From NCBI RefSeq assembly GCF_028656955.1, contig NZ_JAMDGY010000020.1:248001-312000 (forward strand): 64,000 nucleotides of DNA. The letters are read 5' to 3'. The notes beneath the pieces were generated by a model. The model saw nothing but the letters and a program-made list of their open reading frames with translations. It searched no databases and was not told the DNA's origin. Both the position numbers and the translations under genes were made by a program. Positions within the stretch are counted from its first letter, which is position 1. The number at the start of each line of letters is the position of its first letter. Below are positions 38,517 through 47,935 of the stretch, piece by piece. Source of the stretch: Pseudomonas fontis. Lineage in GTDB: Bacteria; Pseudomonadota; Gammaproteobacteria; Pseudomonadales; Pseudomonadaceae.

Positions 38517-39281
38517 TTATTTCAGGCTGCCCGAGAGGAACTGCTGCAAACGCTCGGACTGCGGATTGACCAGCACCTCGCGCGGGTTGCCGCTCTCCTC
38601 CACCACCCCTTTGTGCAGGAACACCAGCTGGTTGGAGACTTCACGGGCAAAGCCCATTTCGTGGGTCACCACCACCATGGTCCGGCCTTCCTGGGCCAGC
38701 GCCTGCATCACCTTCAGCACATCGCCCACCAGCTCCGGGTCCAGCGCCGAGGTCGGCTCGTCAAACAGCATGACCTCAGGCTCCATCGCCAGTGCACGGG
38801 CAATCGCCACGCGCTGCTGCTCGCCGCCGGACATATGCCCAGGGTAGGCGTCCTTGCGATGCGAGACGCCGACCTTGGCCAGGTAGTGCTCGGCCTTTTC
38901 CAGGGCGTCCTTCTTGCTCATGCCGAGCACGTGCACCGGTGCTTCGATGATGTTTTCCAGCGCGGTCATGTGCGACCACAGGTTGAAATGCTGGAACACC
39001 ATCGACAGGCGCGAACGCATGCGCTGCAGCTGTTTCGGGTCGGCCGCCTTGAGCGCGCCGTCCTTGTTCGCCACCAGCTTGAGCTCTTCGTTGTTCAGCA
39101 GGATCTTGCCGGCGTGCGGCTGCTCCAGCAGGTTGATGCAACGCAGGAAGGTACTTTTGCCGGAACCACTGGAACCGATGATGCTGATCACGTCGCCAGC
39201 CTTGGCCGCCAGGGACACACCCTTGAGCACTTCGTGACTGCCATAGCGTTTATGCAGGTCTTGGACTTCGAGTTTGTACAT
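38517..39281 (-). CDS. aotP: Arginine/ornithine ABC transporter ATP-binding protein
   Basis: 254-aa ATPase of the polar amino acid uptake family: Walker A ISIIGSSGSGKSTFLRCINL, Q-loop MVFQHFNLWSHMTALENIIE, signature HMSGGEQQRVAIARALAMEP, Walker B EVMLFDEPTSALDPELVGDV. ATG 39281 removes a 38-codon non-conserved extension. It energises uptake of arginine and ornithine through AotQM with AotJ as binding protein. Confidence 0.95.
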   Translation of the reverse strand: MYKLEVQDLHKRYGSHEVLKGVSLAAKAGDVISIIGSSGSGKSTFLRCINLLEQPHAGKILLNNEELKLVANKDGALKAADPKQLQRMRSRLSMVFQHFNLWSHMTALENIIEAPVHVLGMSKKDALEKAEHYLAKVGVSHRKDAYPGHMSGGEQQRVAIARALAMEPEVMLFDEPTSALDPELVGDVLKVMQALAQEGRTMVVVTHEMGFAREVSNQLVFLHKGVVEESGNPREVLVNPQSERLQQFLSGSLK

Positions 39282-39348
39282 GCTGTCGGTTCTCACAAAG
39301 CGTTCAGTCTTGAGCTCGCGCCCAGGGCCTAAAAATTTGCCGCAGGCC

Positions 39349-40047
39349 TCAGCCCTTGCGCGGCGCCAGGTAGCCGAGCCAGCGGCGTTCGGCAAGCTTG
39401 AACAGGCGGACCAGGATGAAGGTCAGGCACAGGTAGAACACGCCGGCGGTGATGTAGGCTTCGAACGGCAGGTAGAACTGGGCATTGACGGTTCGCGCAG
39501 CACCGGTGATGTCGATCAGGGTAACGATCGACGCCAGGCTGGTGGTCTGCAGCATCATGATCACTTCGTTGCTGTATTGCGGCAGCGCGCGGCGCAGGGC
39601 CGACGGCAGCAGGATACGGCGGTACATCTGGATGCGTGACATACCCACGGCCTTGGCCGCTTCGATCTCGCCATGCGGCGTGGCCTTCAGGCTGCCGGCA
39701 ATGATTTCGGCGGTGTAGGCACTGGTGTTGACCGCGAAGGCCAGGCAGGCGCAGAAGGTCGCGCTGGACAGCCAAGGCCACAGGAAGCTTTCGCGCACCG
39801 CCTCGAACTGGGCCAGGCCGTAGTAGATCAGGAACAGCTGCACCAGCATCGGCGTGCCACGGATGACATAGGTGTAGAGCCAGGCGATGCCGTTCACCAG
39901 CGGCTGCTTGGAGCAGCGCATCAGGCCCAGTGGAATCGCCGCCAGCAAGCCGAAGATCAACGACAACGCGAGCAGCTTCAAGGTGGTGAGCAGGCCACCC
40001 AGGTACAGCGGCATGGCGTCCCAGATGACGTTGTAGTCAAAGATCAT
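39349..40047 (-). CDS. aotM: Arginine/ornithine ABC transporter permease AotM
   Basis: A 232-aa inner-membrane permease of the HisM type with about five helices and the EAA loop IIAGSLKATPHGEIEAAKAV, then GMSRIQMYRRILLPSALRRA. Its ATG overlaps the TGA of aotQ as ATGA (40044-40047), showing coupled synthesis of the two permeases. In P. aeruginosa an extra gene (aotO) follows aotM; here only 67 bp separate aotM from aotP, so it is absent. Confidence 0.95.
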   Translation of the reverse strand: MIFDYNVIWDAMPLYLGGLLTTLKLLALSLIFGLLAAIPLGLMRCSKQPLVNGIAWLYTYVIRGTPMLVQLFLIYYGLAQFEAVRESFLWPWLSSATFCACLAFAVNTSAYTAEIIAGSLKATPHGEIEAAKAVGMSRIQMYRRILLPSALRRALPQYSNEVIMMLQTTSLASIVTLIDITGAARTVNAQFYLPFEAYITAGVFYLCLTFILVRLFKLAERRWLGYLAPRKG

Positions 40048-40733
40048 AGTTCAGCCGCCTTTACGCCAACCGAATAGCGCTTCTCGAGGTACCGCAGGGC
40101 CAGCAGCGAGACACTGGTGATCACCAGGTACAGCGCCGCCACTGCCAGGAAGAAGGTGAAAGGCTCGCGGGTGGCATCGGCCGCCTGCTTGGCCTTGAAC
40201 ATCATGTCCTGCAGGCCGACCACCGAGATCAGTGCCGTCGCCTTGGTCAGGACCAGCCAGTTGTTGGTGAAGCCGGGAATCGCCAGGCGAATCATCTGCG
40301 GCACCATCACCCGGAAGAAGATTTGCACGCCGCTCATGCCATAGGCCATGCCGGCTTCGGCCTGCCCCTTGGGAATGGCCATGAACGCGCCGCGGAAGGT
40401 TTCCGACAGGTAGGCACCGAAAATGAAGCCCAGGGTGCCGATACCCGCTACCAGCGGATTGAGGTCAATGTAGTCGTCGTAGCCGACCAGCGGCGCGACA
40501 CGGTTGAGCAGGTCCTGGCCGCCGTAGAAGATCAGCAGGATCAATACCAGATCGGGGATCCCGCGGATCACCGTGGAATACAGGTCACCCAGCCAGGCTA
40601 GCCAGCGTACCGGCGACAGACGCAGGGCCACACCGATAAGGCCGAGCACGATGGCCAGTGCCATGGACGACAAGGCGAGCTGTAGCGTCAGCCACGCTCC
40701 ATCGAGGATGACTGCCCCGTAGCCTTTCAACAT
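40044..40733 (-). CDS. aotQ: Arginine/ornithine ABC transporter permease AotQ
   Basis: A 229-aa permease of the HisQ type: MLKGYGAVILDGAWLTLQLA, then YSTVIRGIPDLVLILLIFYG, and the EAA loop MAIPKGQAEAGMAYGMSGVQ, then IFFRVMVPQMIRLAIPGFTN. It pairs with AotM to form the channel. ATG 40733 is the usual start; the 13 upstream codons overlap the hairpin spacer. Confidence 0.95.
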   Translation of the reverse strand: MLKGYGAVILDGAWLTLQLALSSMALAIVLGLIGVALRLSPVRWLAWLGDLYSTVIRGIPDLVLILLIFYGGQDLLNRVAPLVGYDDYIDLNPLVAGIGTLGFIFGAYLSETFRGAFMAIPKGQAEAGMAYGMSGVQIFFRVMVPQMIRLAIPGFTNNWLVLTKATALISVVGLQDMMFKAKQAADATREPFTFFLAVAALYLVITSVSLLALRYLEKRYSVGVKAAEL

Positions 40734-40762
40734 GATGAGGTCCTCGACCTTAGGGATGAAAA

Positions 40763-40801
40763 AATGGTGCAAACCTCAGAGTCTCTGCTGCTTGCACCAT
40801 T
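40763..40801. promoter_or_regulatory. Intergenic hairpin between aotJ and aotQ
   Basis: AATGGTGCAA (40763-40772) and TTGCACCATT (40792-40801) are exact 10-bp arms, with a small inner CAGAG/CTCTG pair. No T-run follows on the minus strand. In ABC operons such stems protect the binding-protein part of the mRNA after processing, allowing more AotJ than permease. Confidence 0.65.
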
Positions 40802-40823
40802 ACACAGGTGAAACGACGACGAT

Positions 40824-41609
40824 TTACTTGGCTTCTGGGCCGTAGATGTCGAAGTTGAAGTACTTGTCCTGGATCTCTTTGTATTTGCCGTTGGCGCGGA
40901 TGGCCAGGATGGCGGCATTCAGACGGTCCAGGTTGGCTTTGTCGCCTTTGCGCACGGCAATACCGATGCCGTCACCGAAGTACTTCGGATCGATGAACGA
41001 TGGGCCAACGAACGCATAGCCTTTGCCAGCGTCAGTCTTCAGGAAACCATCTTCCAACAGCGTAGCATCGGCCACGGTGCCATCCAGACGGCCAGCGGCG
41101 ACGTCCAGGTAGATTTCGTTCTGGGTGCCGTAAGGAACGATGGTGGCGCCCTGAGCACCCAGGACTTCCTTGGCGAAGCGGTCATGGATCGAACCGCGCT
41201 GTACGCCGATCTTCTTGCCCTTGAGCTCAACCAGGCTGTCGCTGACCGTGTTGCCGGCCTTCATCACCAGGCGAGCCGGGGTCAGGTAGTACTTGCCGGT
41301 GAAGTCGACAGACTTCTTGCGATCGTCAGTGATCGACATGGACGACAGGATGGCGTCGATCTTGCGCACTTTGAGTGCCGGGATCAGGCCGTCGAACTCC
41401 TGCTCGACCCAAGTGCACTTGACCTTCATCTCTTCGCACAGGGCGTTGCCGATGTCGTAGTCGAAGCCGACGATGCTGCCGTCCGGCGCCTTGGAGGCGA
41501 ACGGTGGGTAGGCGGCCTCGATCCCGATCTTCAGCGGTTTCTCGTCAGCCAGCGACACCAGGGAAAACACGGACAGCGCCAGGGCGCCAAGCAGTGCGAG
41601 TTTCTTCAT
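40824..41609 (-). CDS. aotJ: Arginine/ornithine periplasmic binding protein
   Basis: 261 aa with a cleavable signal ([20 protein letters not shown], then ADE) and the family 3 solute-binding fold: [20 protein letters not shown], then [20 protein letters not shown], with [20 protein letters not shown] and [20 protein letters not shown]. It binds arginine and ornithine for the AotQMP transporter and is the first gene of the leftward operon. ATG 41609 is set by the signal peptide. Confidence 0.95.
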   Translation of the reverse strand: MKKLALLGALALSVFSLVSLADEKPLKIGIEAAYPPFASKAPDGSIVGFDYDIGNALCEEMKVKCTWVEQEFDGLIPALKVRKIDAILSSMSITDDRKKSVDFTGKYYLTPARLVMKAGNTVSDSLVELKGKKIGVQRGSIHDRFAKEVLGAQGATIVPYGTQNEIYLDVAAGRLDGTVADATLLEDGFLKTDAGKGYAFVGPSFIDPKYFGDGIGIAVRKGDKANLDRLNAAILAIRANGKYKEIQDKYFNFDIYGPEAK

Positions 41610-42040
41610 CTGGGAACTCCATCGGTAAAGGGCAATACGAGGCAGTACGACTGCCCGATATGCGAATGGGTACAACGCGAGCTGCATGGGTGCGAAGAGG
41701 TCGACACGCCACGAGCGAGTGATCGGCATTTTAGCGACAGCTCCGAAGCCGATATTTCTTCAATGCGACAACTAGTTACAGAAGCGCAGGAAGTACAACC
41801 CGGAGATATTGACAGCTTTCGCAAGATATGCAAAAGCGACAGACAAATAACCTATCAATGAAGCAATAACTGGGCCTATTATTCGCAAAGCCTTCTAATC
41901 CGGCAAGCGTAGCGTTTAAGCCTGATGAAATCGAGGCGGGATTTGCCCTGAAATCGAGCCGGAACGTTTCCCTTTGCCCCGTTTGTGGGCGATTGCGGTG
42001 ACAGAAAGGTTACCGATGAATGTCGGAGTAACAGAACGCA

Positions 42041-42075
42041 CAAGGCCCCGCCTGGATGCGCCAGGCGGGGCCTTG
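42041..42075. terminator. Strong terminator-like hairpin
   Basis: CAAGGCCCCGCCTGG (42041-42055) and CCAGGCGGGGCCTTG (42061-42075) are exact 15-bp arms around ATGCG. There is no long T-run. It lies downstream of acs (leftward) beyond a REP unit and probably stops or stabilises that transcript. Confidence 0.65.
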
Positions 42076-42079
42076 TGGT

Positions 42080-42152
42080 GAACCCATCGCGGGACCAGCC
42101 CGCTCCAACAGGCACCTTGGCCACTGTGGGAGCGGGCTGGCCCCGCGATGCT
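42080..42152. repeat. REP-like palindrome downstream of acs
   Basis: CATCGCGGGACCAGCCCGCT and the inverted unit GAGCGGGCTGGCCCCGCGAT face each other across about 30 bp. This is a REP variant (GCGGG-CCAGCCCGC) different from the GCCGGC type found elsewhere in the window. Confidence 0.75.
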
Positions 42153-42159
42153 TTACGAC

Positions 42160-44115
42160 TTACGCAACGTTCATGGTCTTGTGCGTATCGATCAGGTGCT
42201 GCACCACACCCGGGTCTGCCAGCGTCGAGATGTCACCCAAGCCGTCGTACTCGGCCGTGGCGATCTTGCGCAGGATACGGCGCATGATCTTGCCCGAACG
42301 GGTCTTCGGCAGCCCTGGCGCCCACTGGATCACGTCCGGCGAAGCAATCGGGCCGATCTCCTTGCGCACCCAGTTCTTCAGCTCCAGGCGCAGCGCCTCG
42401 TTCGGCTCCTCACCGCCATTGAGCGTGACGTACACATAGATGCCCTGCCCCTTGATGTCGTGCGGCACACCGACGACCGCCGCCTCCGCGACTTTCGGGT
42501 GGGCAACCATGGCGCTCTCGATCTCGGCCGTGCCCATGCGGTGGCCGGAGACGTTCAGCACATCATCCACACGGCCGGTGATCCAGTAGTAGCCGTCTTC
42601 GTCGCGACGTGCGCCGTCACCGGTGAAGTACATGCCACGGAAGGTCTTGAAGTAGGTATCGACAAAGCGATCGTGATCGCCATACAGCGAACGCGCCTGG
42701 CCTGGCCACGAATCGAGAATCACCAGGTTGCCCTCGGCAGCGCCCTCGATCAGGTTGCCCAGGTTGTCCACCAGCGCCGGCACCACGCCGAAGAACGGAC
42801 GGGTCGCCGAGCCCGGCTTGAGCGCCGTGGCACCTGGCAGCGGGCTGATCAGCACGCCACCGGTTTCGGTCTGCCACCAGGTGTCGACGATCGGGCAACG
42901 TTCCTTGCCGACGGTCTTGTAGTACCAATTCCAGGCTTCCGGGTTGATCGGCTCGCCCACCGAGCCCAGCAGGCGCAGGCTCGAACCATCAGCCCCGGCC
43001 ACTGCGGCCTGGCCTTCAGCCATCATTGCGCGGATTGCGGTCGGTGCGGTGTAGAGGATGTTGACCTTGTGCTTGTCGACGATTTTCGACACGCGGGTGA
43101 TATCCGGATAGTTCGGCACACCCTCAAACAGCAGTGTGGTCGCGCCGTTGGCCAGCGGGCCATAGACGATGTAGCTGTGCCCGGTGACCCAGCCAACGTC
43201 GGCGGTGCACCAGTAGACTTCGCCCGGACGGTAATCGAATACGCGCTCATGGGTCATGGCCGCGTACACCAGGTAGCCACCGGTAGTGTGCAACACACCC
43301 TTCGGCTTGCCGGTGGAGCCGGAGGTGTAGAGGATGAACAGCGCTTCTTCAGCGCCCATTTCCTTCGGTGCGCAGTGGTTGGCTGCCACTTTCATCAGGT
43401 CTTCGTACCAGATGTCGCGATGCTGGTGCCAGGCAATCTCGCCACCGGTGCGCTTGCACACGATGATCTTCTGCACGCTGCTGGTTTCCGGGTTGGTCAG
43501 CGCCAGGTCAACGTTGGCTTTCAGTGCTGTGCGACGGCCGCCACGCAGGCCTTCGTCGGCGGTGATGACGATCTTCGATTTGCAGTCGATGATGCGCCCG
43601 GCCAGTGCCTCCGGCGAGAAGCCGCCGAACACCACCGAGTGGATGGCGCCGATGCGTGCACACGCCAGCATGGCGACCACGGCCTCGGGGATCATCGGCA
43701 TGTAGATGGTGACCACATCACCACGGTGCACATCCTGGCCACGCAGGGCGTTGGCGAATTTGCACACCTGCTCGTGCAGCTCACGGTAGGTGATGTCGCG
43801 GTGCTCGGAAGGGTCGTCGCCCTCCCAGATGATTGCCAACTGATCGCCACGCTCGGCCAGGTGGCGGTCCAGGCAGTTGTGGGAAACGTTCAGAGTGCCG
43901 TCGGCAAACCACTTGATATCGACATGATGGTCGTCGAAGGAGGTTTGCTTGACCTTGGTGAAGGGCTTGATCCAGTCGATGCGCTTGGCCTGCTCACGCC
44001 AGAAGCCGTCGGGGTTGATCACCGACTGCTGGTACATGGCCTTGTAGGTCGCCTCGTCGGTCAGCGTGGTGGCCGCAACCTCGGGACGAACGGGATACAG
44101 GGGAGCCGCACTCAT
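42160..44115 (-). CDS. acsA: Acetyl-CoA synthetase
   Basis: A 651-aa AMP-forming enzyme that activates acetate: [20 protein letters not shown] is the AMP motif, [20 protein letters not shown] and the C-terminal [20 protein letters not shown], then [20 protein letters not shown] complete the set. [15 protein letters not shown] carries the lysine that is acetylated for control by Pat/CobB. ATG 44115 gives the standard N-terminus [20 protein letters not shown]. Confidence 0.97.
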   Translation of the reverse strand: MSAAPLYPVRPEVAATTLTDEATYKAMYQQSVINPDGFWREQAKRIDWIKPFTKVKQTSFDDHHVDIKWFADGTLNVSHNCLDRHLAERGDQLAIIWEGDDPSEHRDITYRELHEQVCKFANALRGQDVHRGDVVTIYMPMIPEAVVAMLACARIGAIHSVVFGGFSPEALAGRIIDCKSKIVITADEGLRGGRRTALKANVDLALTNPETSSVQKIIVCKRTGGEIAWHQHRDIWYEDLMKVAANHCAPKEMGAEEALFILYTSGSTGKPKGVLHTTGGYLVYAAMTHERVFDYRPGEVYWCTADVGWVTGHSYIVYGPLANGATTLLFEGVPNYPDITRVSKIVDKHKVNILYTAPTAIRAMMAEGQAAVAGADGSSLRLLGSVGEPINPEAWNWYYKTVGKERCPIVDTWWQTETGGVLISPLPGATALKPGSATRPFFGVVPALVDNLGNLIEGAAEGNLVILDSWPGQARSLYGDHDRFVDTYFKTFRGMYFTGDGARRDEDGYYWITGRVDDVLNVSGHRMGTAEIESAMVAHPKVAEAAVVGVPHDIKGQGIYVYVTLNGGEEPNEALRLELKNWVRKEIGPIASPDVIQWAPGLPKTRSGKIMRRILRKIATAEYDGLGDISTLADPGVVQHLIDTHKTMNVA

Positions 44116-44529
44116 CTTTGTTACCTCGGTGTAATAGTTGTTTTTGTATGACCTCGTTTTAACTGTACCAGAGCGCGAAAGGCCATTCGACGTTGGTAGT
44201 AACACCAGCTGCATTTCGTCCTGGCTTTTGCAGCGAAGGCTCTAGGACGGTAGTGCCAACACTGGTAAAGGCAAAAAATAAACGCGCCAAAGGCCACCAA
44301 AGCGATTGTTACAGTTTCTGCCAACAGTGTTTATCAAAACGCCATCTGTTTCAGCCGCCCTGCCCTGCCTAAAATTCACCTCGCCAGCAACGGCAACGCG
44401 ATTAACTTTCCGTTACAGCCCCCACGAAGGCGTTGTTAATCCCGCGATAACTCAGAAAGTTCACAGTACTCCGACCTGGCGCCACAAGTGCCAGGCAACC
44501 CCTTACGACCTTAGACAGGTAAATTGAAC
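44116..44529. other. acs-DUF2790 divergent spacer
   Basis: About 410 bp. It holds the upstream regions of the leftward acs and the rightward DUF2790 gene. A 67-codon minus-strand frame at 44121-44324 (with a hydrophobic start MAETVTIALVAFGAFIFCLY) overlaps the acs leader and could be a small membrane protein, but I cannot support it. Confidence 0.35.
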
Positions 44530-44790
44530 ATGAAAGCTTTACTGGTATTGGCACTCGCTAGTGTTTGCGCTTCGGCTATGGCCGATGAAGTTGCAAACAC
44601 CTCGGCCGAGCAAATTCCGGTTGAACAATACAGTTACTCGCAGCACCTGGACATCGCCAAGGTCATCTCCATGAGCGAAGTCCCGAATGTCTGCGAAGTG
44701 GTTCCGGCACGCATGACCTACGAGGATTCGCAGGGCCAGAAGCATGTTCTTGAATATCGCGTGATGGGTAACGGCTGCTCCAACGGTTAA
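44530..44790 (+). CDS. DUF2790 periplasmic protein
   Basis: An 86-aa secreted protein with a cleavable signal (MKALLVLALASVCASAMADE). The mature domain is short: YSYSQHLDIAKVISMSEVPN, then VCEVVPARMTYEDSQGQKHV, then LEYRVMGNGCSNG, with two cysteines likely to form a disulfide. This matches the Pseudomonas DUF2790 family, often copper- or stress-linked in expression, with no known function. It is monocistronic. Confidence 0.85.
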   Translation: MKALLVLALASVCASAMADEVANTSAEQIPVEQYSYSQHLDIAKVISMSEVPNVCEVVPARMTYEDSQGQKHVLEYRVMGNGCSNG

Positions 44791-44810
44791 TGGAACACTG
44801 ACCGGGTATT

Positions 44811-44836
44811 GCGCCTCCGCTCGAAGGAGCGAGGCG
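44811..44836 (+). terminator. Hairpin after DUF2790 gene
   Basis: GCGCCTC-C-GCTC, GAAG, GAGC-GAGGCGC forms a stem with one bulge 20 bp past the stop. The T content after it is poor, so termination strength is uncertain. Confidence 0.5.
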
Positions 44837-44911
44837 CACCCTTGGGTAAACTGCACAACTAACAGCGTGTATTAGTTCGCTGCAATTAAGCCAGCATTAA
44901 CAGCCACCCAC

Positions 44912-46471
44912 TTATTCAGCATTCTTCCCCACTGCATAATCGCGCAACTTGTTGGCGATAGTGGTGTGCGAAACCCCCAGACGCTTGCCCAATGCCCGAC
45001 TGCTCGGGAATTCCGCTTGCAAACTTTCCAGCACGGCCTTTTCAAAGCGCCCGACAATCTGCGCCAGATCGCCTTCCAGCGAGAACTCGCCCAACGGCTG
45101 GCGTGCGCCGTAGTCCGGCAAACGGATGTGCTCGGCCTTGACCACCCCGCCATCGCACAGCGATACCGCCTGGAACAGTACGTTCTCCAATTGGCGCACA
45201 TTGCCCGGCCAATGGTATTGGCTCAACCGCTCCATCGCCGCCGGCGCCAGTTTTGGCAACGGGCAGCCGATCTGTCGGCTGGCCTGATCAAGGAAGTGCT
45301 CCACCAGCGGCGGCAGGCCATCCAGGCATTCGCGCAGCGGCGGGATATGCAGCGACAGCACATTGAGGCGGTGATAGAGGTCCTGACGGAATTCGCCACG
45401 CGCGCACAGCTCAGACAAGTCCACTTGCGTCGCACAGATGACCCGCACATCCAGGTACACCTCTTCGTCACTGCCTACACGACGGAAGCCGCCGTCCTGC
45501 AGAAAGCGCAGCAGCTTTACCTGCAAGCGCGGGCTCATCTCGCCCACACCATCGAGGAACAGTGTTCCGCCCGCCGTCAGCTCCAGCAGGCCCAGCTTGC
45601 CTTCCGCCCGCGCGCCCTCGAAGGCGCCTGGGCCATAGCCGAACAGCTCGGTCTCGGCCATCGACTCCGGCAACCCGGCACAGTTGAGCGCCATCAATGG
45701 CGCCTGGCCTCGTGGGCTGGCCAGGTGACAGGCGCGCGCGAGCAGCTCCTTGCCGGTGCCCGTTTCGCCCTCAATCAACAGCGGCGCATCCAGCGGCGCC
45801 ATGCGCCGCGCTTCACGCACCACCGCAGCCATCACCTTCGAGCTCTGGAAGATGCTGTCGAAACCGCGCAGCTCCTGCTTGCGCACGTTATAGATGCGCT
45901 CGCCAATGCGGTCGGCGCGGTGCAGCGTCAGCACCGCCCCCGCCAGCGCCTCGCTGTCGTCATGCTCCGATTGCAGCGGGGCGATATCGGCCAGGAACAC
46001 ATCGCCCTTGACCTTGACCCGCAGCCCGTTGATCCGCGACTTGTTCGCGCGCACCAACTCCGGCAGGTCGAAGTCCTCGGCATAGCGCGACAGCGGGATC
46101 CCCGGCACCTCGTCTACACGCACCCCCAGCAACTGCGCCGCCGCGCGGTTGGCCGCGACAATCGAGCCACCCATGTCGATCGACAGTACCGGGAAGTCCA
46201 GCGCCCCGAGCAAGGCATTGAGCTCCATGTGCCGGCGCTCGCTAGGCATCAAGCCAACCCGCTTGACCCCGAACACCCCGGTGATCGCCTCGAACTTGGG
46301 GCGCAAGGCCTGGAACTGCAGGTTGATCAGGTTGGGGCAATGCAGGTAGATCGCATTGCCGTGGTCCCCACCCACTTCGCCGCGCGCGACGTTGATGCCG
46401 TACTCCACCAGCAGGTGAAGGATGTCCCGCAAGATGCCGATGCGGTTCTGGCAATGCACTTTGATACGCAT
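44912..46471 (-). CDS. phhR: PhhR, TyrR-like regulator of aromatic amino acid use
   Basis: 519 aa: N-terminal ACT domain (MRIKVHCQNRIGILRDILHL), a PAS domain (about 80-190), an AAA+ domain with Walker A IEGETGTGKELLARACHLAS, and a C-terminal helix-turn-helix (ALGKRLGVSHTTIANKLRDY). The loop that contacts sigma-54 in true enhancer-binding proteins is GAFTGA; here it reads GAFEGA, so the protein is expected to work with sigma-70 RNA polymerase, as known for PhhR/TyrR. It responds to phenylalanine and tyrosine and activates phhA and others. ATG 46471 removes an 81-codon non-coding extension. Confidence 0.95.
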   Translation of the reverse strand: MRIKVHCQNRIGILRDILHLLVEYGINVARGEVGGDHGNAIYLHCPNLINLQFQALRPKFEAITGVFGVKRVGLMPSERRHMELNALLGALDFPVLSIDMGGSIVAANRAAAQLLGVRVDEVPGIPLSRYAEDFDLPELVRANKSRINGLRVKVKGDVFLADIAPLQSEHDDSEALAGAVLTLHRADRIGERIYNVRKQELRGFDSIFQSSKVMAAVVREARRMAPLDAPLLIEGETGTGKELLARACHLASPRGQAPLMALNCAGLPESMAETELFGYGPGAFEGARAEGKLGLLELTAGGTLFLDGVGEMSPRLQVKLLRFLQDGGFRRVGSDEEVYLDVRVICATQVDLSELCARGEFRQDLYHRLNVLSLHIPPLRECLDGLPPLVEHFLDQASRQIGCPLPKLAPAAMERLSQYHWPGNVRQLENVLFQAVSLCDGGVVKAEHIRLPDYGARQPLGEFSLEGDLAQIVGRFEKAVLESLQAEFPSSRALGKRLGVSHTTIANKLRDYAVGKNAE

Positions 46472-46527
46472 GAAAGGTCCTACAAGAGGGAGTGCCGAGG
46501 AAACTATCTGAACAAACGTCCGAATTC

Positions 46528-46545
46528 TCGTAAAGAATACGTTAC
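46528..46545. promoter_or_regulatory. PhhR/TyrR-like box 1
   Basis: CGTAAAGAATACGTTACA matches the TyrR consensus TGTAAA-N6-TTTACA with two changes and is nearly symmetrical (GTAA/TTAC). It lies 57 bp before the phhR start and could give autoregulation. Confidence 0.65.
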
Positions 46546-46601
46546 AAAATCGACGTTTCCCAGCCGCGTATGTCACCGATATTGCAGATGCTCGGCGAAT
46601 C

Positions 46602-46619
46602 CGTAAAATTTGCGTTACA
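46602..46619. promoter_or_regulatory. PhhR/TyrR-like box 2
   Basis: CGTAAAATTTGCGTTACA has the same outer bases as box 1 (CGTAAA-N6-GTTACA). The centres are 74 bp apart, about seven helical turns, so dimers on both boxes would face the same side and could join by looping. It is about 128 bp before phhA. Confidence 0.65.
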
Positions 46620-46746
46620 GTTTTTACCTGCCAGTTATCTTGCCAGCGCCCCCACGGGTAGTGCGCCAGCCCCGGTAACCGGCTATCTCTAGGGCCATGG
46701 CTTGTGCCACACACATAACAAAAAAGGCCCTCACCAGGAGAGCAGC

Positions 46747-47535
46747 ATGAAACAGACGCACTACGTGGCCCGTGAGCCCGATGCGCAGGGTTTTATCGAT
46801 TACCCGCCGCAGGAACATGCGGTGTGGAATACCCTGATCACCCGTCAACTGAAGGTGATCGAGGGTCGCGCGTGCCAGGAATACCTGGACGGCATCGAAC
46901 AGCTGAACCTCCCCCACGACCGCATTCCGCAACTGGCCGAGATCAACCAGGTGCTGGCTGCCACCACTGGCTGGCAAGTCGAGCGCGTACCGGCGCTGAT
47001 TCCCTTCCAGACCTTCTTTGAACTGCTGGCGAGCAAACGCTTCCCGGTGGCGACCTTTATTCGTACTGAAGAAGAACTCGACTACCTGCAAGAGCCGGAT
47101 ATCTTCCACGAGATCTTCGGCCACTGCCCGTTGCTGACCAACCCCTGGTTTGCCGAGTTCACCCATACCTATGGCAAGCTCGGCCTGGCAGCCACCAAGG
47201 AACAGCGCGTGTACCTGGCCCGCCTGTACTGGATGACCATCGAATTCGGCCTGGTCGATACCCCGCAGGGTCGCAGGATCTACGGTGGCGGTATCCTGTC
47301 TTCGCCGAAAGAGACCGTGTACAGCCTGTCCGACGAGCCTGAGCACCAGCTGTTCAACCCGCTCGAAGCCATGCGCACGCCGTACCGTATCGATATCCTG
47401 CAGCCGGTGTACTTCGTGCTGCCGGACCTCAAGCGCCTGTTCGACCTGGCCCACGAAGACATCATGGGCATGGTCCAGCAAGGTATGCAGCTGGGCTTGC
47501 ACGCCCCGAAATTCCCACCGAAGGTCGCCGCCTGA
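46747..47535 (+). CDS. phhA: Phenylalanine 4-hydroxylase
   Basis: 262-aa iron- and pterin-dependent enzyme making tyrosine from phenylalanine. The metal site is [20 protein letters not shown] (two histidines) and [20 protein letters not shown] (glutamate). [20 protein letters not shown] is the pterin loop region. ATG 46747 follows AGGAGAGCAGC. It is the first gene of the rightward phhABC operon. Confidence 0.97.
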   Translation: MKQTHYVAREPDAQGFIDYPPQEHAVWNTLITRQLKVIEGRACQEYLDGIEQLNLPHDRIPQLAEINQVLAATTGWQVERVPALIPFQTFFELLASKRFPVATFIRTEEELDYLQEPDIFHEIFGHCPLLTNPWFAEFTHTYGKLGLAATKEQRVYLARLYWMTIEFGLVDTPQGRRIYGGGILSSPKETVYSLSDEPEHQLFNPLEAMRTPYRIDILQPVYFVLPDLKRLFDLAHEDIMGMVQQGMQLGLHAPKFPPKVAA

Positions 47536-47578
47536 GCGACCCTTGCAAACCAATAACAAACCACTTGCGGAAGAACCT

Positions 47579-47935
47579 ATGAACGCCTTGAACCAAGCCC
47601 ACTGCGATGCCTGCCGTGCCGATGCCCCACAGGTCAGCGACGAAGAACTGCCGGTACTGATCAAGCAGATCCCGGATTGGAACATCGAAGTCCGTGACGG
47701 CATCATGCAGCTGGAAAAAGTCTTCCTGTTCAAGAATTTCAAGCACGCCCTGGCCTTCACCAATGCCGTCGGCGAGATCTCCGAAGCTGAAGGCCATCAC
47801 CCAGGCCTGCTGACCGAGTGGGGCAAAGTCACCGTGACCTGGTGGAGCCACTCGATCAAGGGCCTGCACCGCAACGACTTCATCATGGCCGCGCGCACCG
47901 ACGAGGTCGCGAGCACCGCCGAAGGCCGCAAGTAA
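47579..47935 (+). CDS. phhB: Pterin-4a-carbinolamine dehydratase
   Basis: 118 aa. It recycles the pterin cofactor of Phh[21 protein letters not shown], then [20 protein letters not shown] with the catalytic histidine pair, then [20 protein letters not shown]. It starts 43 bp after phhA, and its TAA shares a base with the ATG of phhC (TAATG, 47933-47937). Confidence 0.97.
   Translation: MNALNQAHCDACRADAPQVSDEELPVLIKQIPDWNIEVRDGIMQLEKVFLFKNFKHALAFTNAVGEISEAEGHHPGLLTEWGKVTVTWWSHSIKGLHRNDFIMAARTDEVASTAEGRK

Larger units (their letters stand above)
41610..42159. other. aotJ upstream and acs downstream region
   Basis: About 550 bp without a supported gene. The left part must contain the aot promoter and ArgR sites. 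The right part carries a strong terminator-like hairpin and a REP palindrome. Small frames in it have no protein character. Confidence 0.45.

Noticed and set aside
42148..46606. Long plus-strand frames over acs and phhR
   Set aside because: Antisense shadows of acs and phhR with His/Gln/Arg bias.
46622..46746. Sigma-54 promoter for phhA
   Set aside because: No convincing GG-N10-GC at the right distance, and PhhR has GAFEGA instead of GAFTGA.
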